This document shows, one piece after another, positions 1 through 8,600 of a stretch of DNA of 27,337 bases. The translations under genes and the position numbers were made by a program. Positions within the stretch are counted from its first letter, which is position 1; every line of letters starts with the position of its first letter. The stretch comes from a virus, in IMG/VR virus record IMGVR_UViG_3300009418_000094, positions 1 through 27,337 of that record; one strand, given 5' to 3'. The notes under the pieces are model-generated. The model was not told where the DNA came from. It searched no databases and saw nothing but the letters and a program-made list of their open reading frames with translations.

Positions 1-627
1 AATCATTGGAGGATCTCCGTATGTCGGATCTGGAAGATCTGGGTAAGTAGGTTGATGGTAGTCTGGGGGATTCCAGAATTTTTTCTTAAAGATAGGAGGA
101 AGCCACGGTAGGGGACTTCCGGGAAGCCAATCAAATGATCCAAAACCGGGCTTAGGACCGTACCGATCTAGATCGTAAAGTCCTTCCTTAGCGTGCTTTG
201 CCTTTATCTTTTCCAATTGTGTTGGTGTAACCATAGGTGGAATATTTGGGCCTTCAAAATTAGGATTAGTAGGAGTTCCAATATCAAAAGGATTTGTTTT
301 GTCGGGTCGAATAGGATCTAAAGGAACAGGACGAAAGGGTAAGGGTTTTACAGCTGGATCTATCCAAGGCTGTTGTGGGTTTCCCGGCGTAAACATAGGA
401 GGTTCTCCTCCCGGAAGTTTTGGTATAGGATTTGTTGGATCTGTTCCCGGAGGCATTCTTTCAGGTCTTATTGGTAGAATATCAGGCACAGGATCATAAG
501 GCCAAGGACCTTCAGGATAATCTGGATTGCTACCCCTCTGTTGAGGTACTCCAGCGGTAGCACTAAACGCAGGTTTTCTAGCTCTTCTTGTTTTATTAGC
601 TCTAGCTCCTCGTCTCTTCTTAGCCAT
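1..627 (-). CDS. Proline-rich phage protein, partial (3' end beyond left edge)
   Basis: An open frame begins at an ATG at 627 and stays open for 209 codons to the first base of the window, so the C-terminus is missing. The start lies two bases past the stop of the ClpP-like gene and has an AGGTGAG ribosome binding site about 7 bases upstream. The first 18 residues are strongly basic (MAKKRRGARANKTRRARK). The rest is extended and proline-rich: I count about 50 Pro in 209 residues, in short units such as DPxxP, PPxFTPG and LPDPTYGDPP, with many Asp, Asn, Gly and aromatic residues. A less Pro-rich stretch around residues 135-157 (TQLEKIKAKHAKEG) could be a helix. I recognise no family. Its place in the tail module suggests a virion or tail-associated protein, but that is inference only. 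Confidence 0.75.
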   Translation of the reverse strand, partial: MAKKRRGARANKTRRARKPAFSATAGVPQQRGSNPDYPEGPWPYDPVPDILPIRPERMPPGTDPTNPIPKLPGGEPPMFTPGNPQQPWIDPAVKPLPFRPVPLDPIRPDKTNPFDIGTPTNPNFEGPNIPPMVTPTQLEKIKAKHAKEGLYDLDRYGPKPGFGSFDWLPGSPLPWLPPIFKKKFWNPPDYHQPTYPDLPDPTYGDPPMI

Positions 628-628
628 T

Positions 629-1378
629 CTATCTCACCTCTTTCTTTATTAAGATAGGAGAATTAGGTTTATTAATTCTTAAATCTTTTTCTATATAATG
701 ATGCCACTTTGACATACAATTATGGTTTGCGGGAACTAAAACCTTTCTATCATTACCATCAAAGTAAGATATAAAGACACCACCCCCTGTTAATCTAAAC
801 TCTACAACAGAAATTGGTCCATGTTCCATTCCTATATCCATATACATTTTAATTAAAGTTGCTAAGGTAACATTAAAATTTTCTGTAATAATATTATCTT
901 CTTTTAAATGAAACAAAGATATTAGTGGATGATTATAACTCCACTCATTATCGCCTGTTTGAATATAGGTTCTATGAAAAGAAACCTCAGAACCCATTTC
1001 TTTAAACTCTCTTTCAGAAGATCCTGCCCACCATATAGCAGCAGCACTATGGGCTCCTAAAAAGGAACCAGCAACAGCAACAGCCTTATATTCTTTAGTT
1101 ATTCTACATAGTTTGTAGCCCGATAAAGCACTTCCACCGGGAGAATCTATAATAATTCTAATAACAAGTTCTTTTTCTTTAGCTTCTTTACAAAGCTTAT
1201 TAAAATATTTGGGAACAGTATAATCTATATACCCCCAAAAATGCCAGTCGTTAAACTCGTCCATGTTGTTTGTATCTACATAAATAAATGAATCATGATA
1301 CTTTAGTTCTTCATTAACAGAACCATATACACAGGTTGCAAAAGCGATCTCAATAGCTAATAATATTCTTGCCCACAT
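629..1378 (-). CDS. ClpP/SppA-like serine protease with signal peptide
   Basis: A 249-residue protein. ATG at 1378 is chosen because GAGGAG lies 8 bases upstream; an in-frame TTG two codons earlier is less likely. Residues 1-20 look like a signal peptide or membrane anchor: short basic start, then a hydrophobic run LLAIEIAFATCVYG. The rest has the landmarks of the ClpP/crotonase-fold serine proteases: an oxyanion-loop SPGG at 79-82, a candidate nucleophile Ser111 in GAHSAAAIWWAG, and a candidate His135 in EVSFHRTY. The third catalytic residue cannot be placed by eye. Phage ClpP-like proteases usually mature the prohead and sit beside the portal; this one has an export signal and sits between tail fibre and proline-rich genes, so its substrate may be in the periplasm or envelope (inference). 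A catalytically dead family member is also possible. Confidence 0.72.
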   Translation of the reverse strand: MWARILLAIEIAFATCVYGSVNEELKYHDSFIYVDTNNMDEFNDWHFWGYIDYTVPKYFNKLCKEAKEKELVIRIIIDSPGGSALSGYKLCRITKEYKAVAVAGSFLGAHSAAAIWWAGSSEREFKEMGSEVSFHRTYIQTGDNEWSYNHPLISLFHLKEDNIITENFNVTLATLIKMYMDIGMEHGPISVVEFRLTGGGVFISYFDGNDRKVLVPANHNCMSKWHHYIEKDLRINKPNSPILIKKEVR

Positions 1379-1397
1379 AAACAAGTCTCCTCTTTAT

Positions 1398-1556
1398 TTA
1401 ATTGTCTTTTTCTATAGCTCTTATTCGATCCTCATGATCGTGAACAATCTCCTTAATAGAATCAATAGCTGTAGTAATATGTCCCAGCTCTCTTTGAATT
1501 TTCCAAAGCATTCCCATGATGCCCAAACCTACGATAAGTTCTGGTAGTATCTCCAT
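1398..1556 (-). CDS. Small membrane/coiled-coil protein, 52 aa
   Basis: An ATG at 1556, one base beyond the tail fibre stop, opens a 52-codon frame ending in TAA, 20 bases before the protease start. The product begins MEILPELIVGLGIMGMLW, one short hydrophobic segment, then a charged helix ending in HDHEDRIRAIEK, which has heptad character. Single membrane segment plus coiled coil is the layout of XhlA-like, spanin-like or holin-accessory small phage proteins, but the sequence alone does not assign it. It fills the space between its neighbours without overlap, which supports it as a real gene. Confidence 0.65.
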   Translation of the reverse strand: MEILPELIVGLGIMGMLWKIQRELGHITTAIDSIKEIVHDHEDRIRAIEKDN

Positions 1557-1557
1557 A

Positions 1558-2220
1558 CTATGCCGTCCTTATCGCTATCCAGACACAGTTAGTTAAACCG
1601 TGTGTAATAGTAGTATTTGTGGATGATAACTCATCATACTTAATTGTTGGAGTACCATGTAATTCGGTATGGTTTCCATCAGTAGTTTTAGCAGCTAACA
1701 CTTGCCATGTTTCGCTAGTTCCACCACCACTTATGTCAATAGTAGTACTACCATTGGTCTGGATTTTACCAGACGTAGGACTAGTCTCAGTTCCAACAGC
1801 AACAATAGTATTTAAAGGTGTATCAAACGTACCCGTACCGTATGCATTAAACAAAACTTGAAAAAAACCGCTGCCCGATCCTTCAGCAGTAATAGCTTCT
1901 TTAACAGTATTATATTTCCATTCAGAAGAAGAATTTGTATATCTAATCCCACCATTTATATTTGTATTATCTGAATCAGATCTTACAGCAGTTCCATCGG
2001 TAGAATCAAGATCATTCAAAGCATCTACAGTAGATTGTTTAGCAAGCTTATATCCACCAGTTGTTGTACCATCATGTACTCTTGCAGTATAGGTTGAATC
2101 AGTATCAGATCCTGTATCAACCGTAATTTCACCCGCTGCTCCCGCAAAACCAGAAGTACCATCGGTTCCATCATGCTGTTCAGTACTTCCTCTCCTAAAC
2201 TGTACTTGTTTAGCTCCCAT
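1558..2220 (-). CDS. Tail fibre-like protein with Mtd-type N-terminus
   Basis: A 220-residue protein starting at ATG 2220 with GGAGGATAATA just upstream. Residues 1-60 fit the N-terminal module of Mtd-type and other phage receptor-binding proteins: VQFRRGSTEQHDG, then GAAGEITVDT, then a VHDGTTTGGYKLA unit. That module usually forms the trimer base that attaches a fibre or spike to the virion. The remainder is Ser/Thr/Gly-rich and beta-like, with GTGTFDTPLNTIV and a C-terminal NTTITHGLTNCVWIAIRTA. The protein is short for a full receptor-binding fibre, so it may be a short fibre or an adaptor. It is followed by small membrane and protease genes. Confidence 0.72.
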   Translation of the reverse strand: MGAKQVQFRRGSTEQHDGTDGTSGFAGAAGEITVDTGSDTDSTYTARVHDGTTTGGYKLAKQSTVDALNDLDSTDGTAVRSDSDNTNINGGIRYTNSSSEWKYNTVKEAITAEGSGSGFFQVLFNAYGTGTFDTPLNTIVAVGTETSPTSGKIQTNGSTTIDISGGGTSETWQVLAAKTTDGNHTELHGTPTIKYDELSSTNTTITHGLTNCVWIAIRTA

Positions 2221-2222
2221 TA

Positions 2223-2435
2223 TTATCCTCCAAACTTGAATGGGACAGATTCAGACAGCTTCTCTTGAAGTTCTTCCATTATATTACTTGGAAGACTATC
2301 TAAATCTCTCTTGTTGTCATTAATAACACCCCGAACTACCTGATATAGTCCGGGTGTACACTTAATAGGATCATCAAGATCCTCAATTAAACGATTAAAC
2401 AATGATTCTTGTAATGCTTCTACTTTAGTAGTCAT
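2223..2435 (-). CDS. Small helical protein, possible terminase small subunit
   Basis: A 70-residue, mostly helical acidic protein. Its ATG overlaps the TGA of the upstream 66-residue gene (ATGA at 2432-2435), which suggests translational coupling, and no strong ribosome binding site is visible. The central CTPGLYQVVRGVINDN resembles the short ATPxxLxxARxxLKDN helix seen in small terminase/DNA maturase A-like proteins of T7-like phages, which also start with a helix such as LFNRLIEDL. The C-terminal part (EELQEKLSESVPFKFGG) is another helix. The position downstream of tail tube B and the size fit a small terminase, but no large terminase is in the window to support it. It could also be an unrelated small structural protein. 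Confidence 0.5.
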   Translation of the reverse strand: MTTKVEALQESLFNRLIEDLDDPIKCTPGLYQVVRGVINDNKRDLDSLPSNIMEELQEKLSESVPFKFGG

Positions 2436-2632
2436 ACCTGACTCGCTTTCTCACAATCACAGTCTTCCTTTTTCTTTTCACAATCACAAGGACGTTTCTT
2501 TTCACAGTCACACTTCTTCCATAGTCGAATTTTGTTTAACCATTCCTTTTTCTTACGACAGTCATCACATTCCTTGATAAATCCAAAGGTAACAACCCTA
2601 ATTAACCAAGATACAATATCTCCTAAACCCAT
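2432..2632 (-). CDS. Small cysteine-rich protein with CDCEKK repeats
   Basis: A 66-residue protein, ATG at 2632 with AGGAGATAAAA upstream, 9 bases past the tail tube B stop. Residues 1-20 (MGLGDIVSWLIRVVTFGFIK) form a hydrophobic or amphipathic helix. Then comes ECDDCRKKKEWLNK, a CxxC knuckle followed by a basic helix, which is a layout I know from small proteins of many phages. The C-terminal half has three near-identical CDCEK units, repeated also at DNA level as TGTGAYTGTGARAA. The eight cysteines in CxxC or CxC pairs suggest metal binding or a redox role. No catalytic function can be assigned. Confidence 0.68.
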   Translation of the reverse strand: MGLGDIVSWLIRVVTFGFIKECDDCRKKKEWLNKIRLWKKCDCEKKRPCDCEKKKEDCDCEKASQV

Positions 2633-2641
2633 TTTTATCTC

Positions 2642-5600
2642 CTATGATTCTGCACTAGATCTTTTTCTAGGTACAAAAGTACCATTCAATTCAATATTAG
2701 TAATGTTTACTGGATCGGGAGTATTACTAGTAATAGTAATAAAACAATCGTTGGCATTTAAAAATACCTTCTGAGTAAACTCACCTTGATATTCTGTAGC
2801 AATAGACGCTTCATAAAAAGGATCTATTCCAAAAATCTTTGATCTTTTTGGTGGACTATTTAATACTGAAGATACTATAGCATTGTCTTTATATACATTA
2901 AGCCTATATTTTCCAGTATTAAAGTGCCTTGTATTCATTGTCAAAACTTTAAAGACACCTTCAATAGTATTGTTATTCTGATCTCTATAAGTTGGAGGCG
3001 ATAGCATTGCTCTCATCCTAAAGTTTTCTCCAATAATAAAATCTTGTTTCAAGAAAGTAGCATTATTAGTAATAATCCCAAAATCATAGACAAAGTAAAG
3101 ATTCTCTCCAATATTATCAAGAGATTCTTCAAGTGTACCACAATCTAATTGGTTGTATTGTACAATATCAGCTACATAATTACTATCATATGCCAGATCA
3201 CTAGGAAGTAATGAAGTGTTTGTATCTGTACTACTATCTGTAATAGAACCATAATCAATAAACTCCTTGGCATAAGGAGGTAGTAGGAAATCATTGATAC
3301 CAATTAATTCTAGTACAGTACGCTTAGGAGAACCATCTCCTTCGATATCACCAACAGTTCCAACAACTTTAACACCCATAGTAGACTCATCAATTTCATA
3401 TCTAGCATATCCAGCACCATAACTATAGTTATAACATTTAAAAACCTGTCCCGGTCGATAGTCACCAACACCTTCCCATTCATTTCCTAACACAACCTCA
3501 AAAATATTGGGATTGTGATAGGGAAGTTGTATAAAGCTACGACCATCGGCTGAAGATAGAGTATCATAATTTGAGTTGTTATCTATAGGACCGGGAAAGC
3601 TCGGTACTGGAGTAGACCCACTACCTGATCCCATATAAATACTAGAATACTGAATAGTAAAAGAGTATCCAACGAAGTTTGATCCCTTTACTGTTCCATC
3701 TGGGTATTTACCAATAGTCATACCCCTCATTTTTTCTACTTCGGGAGGAATATTCAAAGAATCTCTCCATGCTACGTTCTTATCGTTTCCAGACCTTTTA
3801 TGTCTCACAGAATTCGCAAACAACTGAGGACCAGAATACAATCTACCTAGATAATTAGCAGCACCAAACGATTTAAAGGGACCGTTTCTATCTTTCATTG
3901 AATCTTCTAAAACAGCTCTTAAGAAAGTATCCTTAGTTGAAGGAATTTCTCCAAGGATCACATTCTCTGTATAAGTAGTCTGTGATTGAACGGTTTGATA
4001 AGAAGAACCGGGAGACAAAGGTGCTCTTGTATTTTGTTCAGTCTTTCTATCATGAGATATTCTATACTTGTTATGTAAATCATCTATAGTCTTTGATTTT
4101 CTTCCCTTACTAGAGTCTGATTGACCATACAAAGAACTAACCATATCAAACAAAGGATTGTATACACTCGCAGCAGGATTTGCGTCAGCAGAATCTGCCT
4201 TCCCACACTCACAATCACTTGGATCAAATGAAATTTCATTATTAGAAGGAGGATCCTCGGTACAACAGGCAGAAATACTATTACAGGGAGCAGTATTAAT
4301 ACAACCAGCCAAAGCACATATTTCTACACAAGGTCTAATATTCTTAGCAACCATGTGATGATAACTAACTCCTAGAAACTTAATCATAGAATAATACATT
4401 GGTGTATCACCTTCACCATCACCAGTAGTATCTACCAAATACGGTTCACCAGTTGAGGGAATGGTAACTTGACAAGATCCATTGGCAAACCTAAGTAGTT
4501 TAATAGGACCAGCAAAAACCTGAGAAGGACCTTTATTTCTATTAGAAAGCGTAGTACCACAAACTGACAAAGTTGCTCCACAAGCCAACAAACCCTCTCC
4601 TTGGCTAGCCGCATCTTCACAAAAATTCTCAAACGCAGGATCTTTCCAATCTATAATTACCTTGTTTGCCGAATCTGTATCAGTACCGGGGAAAGCATTA
4701 AGAACAATCTTACGATTGCTTGCTGGTATTTCATAAGGAAAATCTATATAATTAGTAAAACAATCATCGTTTGGATAACTAACAAATGGAGGACCAAATC
4801 CAGACGGTATATGAACATCTACCCAACAAGAACCGCTTGCTAGAGAACCTATGCTTCCTACTCTTAAACCACTACAAGTCATTGATAGGCTAGTATTATC
4901 GTCATCTAACCAATGAGAAACCTTTCGATAATATTCAGATGAATCGTCTCCTGTTAAAGAATAAGGAGAACAATCGTCATTACAGAATAATCCTCCTAAA
5001 TAATTAGTATGACAAATACCACCTTGAGGAAGATCTTCTCCTGAGTCTGATATACAATCATCAGTATGACAAGTAGGAACTCCTGCAATAGTTTGACTAC
5101 ACGCAACTGAAGATGTTCCACCAACCAGCATAGAATACACATCTAAAACAGCAAAATGGGGTCCACTATCATAGTCAAAGAAATCCGATGCAGTAGAACA
5201 TTCTAAGTGGGGTCCTCCTTGTAGTGTCCAAGGAAGACAAGCTCGACCATCAGGCCAGCAATAGCTATTGAAACAACAATAAAAACCTTCAGGACAATCT
5301 TCATTATCTCCACATTGAACACCACCTATACAATGTCCATTATGGTCAAGACATCCTAAATCACAGTTACAAGGATTACAAGGGCCGTAGTCACAGCCAC
5401 AATTACTAGGACAAGAACAATCACCATCTTGCATACAAGTTCCATCAGGACAAACACCCTCACACCCACACTTTGGATCGGGACACTTACCCTGTTGATC
5501 CCCACCTGAACAAGGATCTTGTTGATTGTCACACTCATAGCAATCATCTACAGAATCACAACAACAACAATCATCAGGACAACCAAGACTAGCACAAGAT

Positions 5601-8600
5601 TCTAAATAATATGTATCGCTAGGATTCAGACAACAAGGTGAAGGACCAAGAATGTCTCCATTCTTTCCTACACAACAAGGAACTCCTGTTTCTAGAGGCA
5701 AAGAACCATCAGCACATGGACAATTATCACATCCGTTAAACTTTGCACAAGATTCTCCTTGTGCTGCCGAACCATTAGGACAACAAGGGGGTTCTCCACC
5801 ACCATTAGGACAACATTCAACCGTATCAGGATCGCATTCACAACCGCATTGACCAGTACAATTACATGGTTCTGGGCAATCACAAAGACTACAATCTCCG
5901 TTTGGACACTGTACTTCACTACCTCCACAACAACAGGGACCAGATAAGCCATCATCACAACATCCCTCAGGACCAGAAGGACCATCCTCACATACACCAT
6001 AAGGATCGCATTCACTACTGTCACAAGTTGTACACTCAAAGCCAGCAAGATACGTTCCTTCAGGACAACAAGCCGATCCCGGAGTATTGCCATATGGACA
6101 TGTATCAAGTGGTGTAAGCTGGTTTACAAAGAACCTATGCTTCCTTCTATATTCAATTATATTATCAGGATCTGTAATATCCTCAAAAACAATCTCATTC
6201 TCAAACATAATCGTTTCATCACAGGAATTACATAACTCATTATATCTAACTTTTAATTTTTCTTCATTAATCTTATGAAATACAGTTGTTCTATCTAAAA
6301 GAGTTCCATCTGGAGCCAAGCTACCTGAGTTTAGTAATTCATATCCAGTACCTTCTGGATTGTAAAGATATTCTTGTGCTTCTCCACCTTCCCATTCTAT
6401 AAAATTATCATCAGAATTATAAGAAGATATAGACGCATTAAATCTTCTGGATATAGCTCCTTCGTTTACCACTTCCCACTCAAAGAAGTCAGCCTGTCCA
6501 GTATAGATCTCTCCAAGTTCAGTAATAGTAGCATAGGTAACGTATAACTCAGGAATAATAGCAATGTTACCCTCAGGACTAAATAGATAATCGCTACTAA
6601 CAGATCTTCGATCCATTCTTGGTACTGTTTCTGGATCTGTATTCATGTTCATTCGTTGTAGAAATATACTTGTTCGTGGATTTGTACCAAAAGCCGTATA
6701 CCAAGTACGTGCTACCGTAATAAATATTTCATTATCAAATTCTCTTACACTGAGAACCTTAGAATTAGAGGGAAGAGTCCATTTAAAGAAAGCATTCTGA
6801 GCTACTCTATCTCCCTCCCATCTATTTATATATACATACATTGTATTATAGAATACTTTATCAACCATAATAATCATATCTTTATTAGGTAAAGCTTCCA
6901 TTAAAGATATTTCTTTTGGTAGATAACCTTCAGCATGTTTGCTTACTTCAATAGCCTGATTAACTGTAGCAGATGAGCTAGAAAAATATAGGAATAACTT
7001 ATAAGGAGAAAAGAAATATATCTGAGATCCCATAGGAACAGGATCAATCAAAGGTTCAGTAGAATAAAAAGAAGAGGGAGCAAGCTTTGCAGTAAAGGGA
7101 CTGATTTGATTCTCAGAGCCCACCACTTCGTATTGTGTATCTCCTAGAGTATTAACAAAAATATAATCTTTAAATGGAACCATACTAGCTATAGTACTCG
7201 ACTTCTCTGCACCAGCTCGTATATCAATAGGATCGGTATCAACTATATTATCAGGGTCATCAAGCCAAAGATTAAAGTAGTCATTACTTGCAGACGAAAA
7301 TACAGTATCATCAGAAGCAAACCAAAGTCTGTTCCTCCATATACACATATCCGTAATCTTAGCTTTAGCACCATCCTCAAATACCAATGGTCCTTTATTA
7401 CTTATTTTATTTCCGCTTGTTCTTGTTTTCCAAGTAGGATATTTAACAACCCACTTGTTCTCAGCAGTAACATAGTCAAGAATAATAGGCATTTTCTTTT
7501 TATCGAATAAACAATTTCCATCTTGAGATCTAATTCTCTCAAAGAAAGGTTGTTTATCGGTACTAATAGTTCTATAGTATGCAGAAGGAGTAGTACCAAA
7601 GGATTCTCTTGTAAAGAAAACCTTACCATACCCCGCAGTACTTCCTGTCTCTCCTGCAATCTCAGCTAAGACTGTTTCTGCACCATTAAGATTTACATTA
7701 TCATCGCTTGCTGGCGGCAAAGGAATTTTAGAAAAGTTTTGAACTGATTGACCCAGAACATCATCAGTTCTGATGTCTTTATCAACATTAATCTGAGAAG
7801 TATGAGCAGAACCTGATTCACTAACATCTAATGCAGCAGTAAAACCGGGTCCAGTTGTTGAATCCTCAACACCTTCTACAGCAGTAACGACCATAGAGTA
7901 TTTATATTCTGTAGTAGACTTAAAAACTATCTTCGCTTCGGCAGTTGTTCCTTCTATCTCAATAGACACAGGCTCAAACGGAAAATTATTACCTCCGGGT
8001 GGATTTAACAAAAGATCTTTAAGCAAAGAACGAACAATATCATTGGTTGTTCGAGGATAGTTAACACTGATAACATCTGGATCTGCGGCTGTATCTGTAA
8101 AAGTTATAGCTTCAAGAGACGCACTAAAACTACCTGTCTTTAGTTCGTCTGGAGTTGATTCAATATCTGAAAGAGTCTCGTTTACCCAATCCCAAGTAAC
8201 AATTAAAGATCTAAAGTTATTAATATTACCGATAGTTCCTACATTAATAGTTGTCTTAAACTCAGCAATCTCCCCACCCTCAGCATATCTGGAGGTTAGG
8301 TAGGTAATATCTTCTCCCGGAAATCCTTGTTCATATCCTGCTTCTACCTGATTATTGAGAATAAACAAAGAAGAACCAAAGGGAATTGTCTTTAATCTTT
8401 CACTTGTAGAGAAAGCTTCTTTGGCATAGGTAACATAGTCATAAAAATCTGAAGCATTTTCAACAGTAGTATCTACAGTTTCTTCTGTAACAATACCATT
8501 ATCATCTATTTTAAATACAGAAATAAGATTTTCAAAACTAGTAGAAGAAGAGTTAATAGCAATAAGAAACCTATTGGAACCATCTAAATCCAGCCAATCA

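Noticed and set aside
299-499. Plus-strand Gly-rich open frame of 66 codons
   Set aside because: It is the antisense of the Pro-rich gene (CCN read as GGN), starts with a non-ATG codon and has no neighbour on that strand.
5692-6108. Minus-strand 138-codon open frame inside the Cys-rich region
   Set aside because: It is another frame of the Cys-rich coding repeats; its product is Val/Leu-rich junk (runs such as VLVNAVVNAILIRL) with no site of its own, and the Cys-rich frame is open from end to end.
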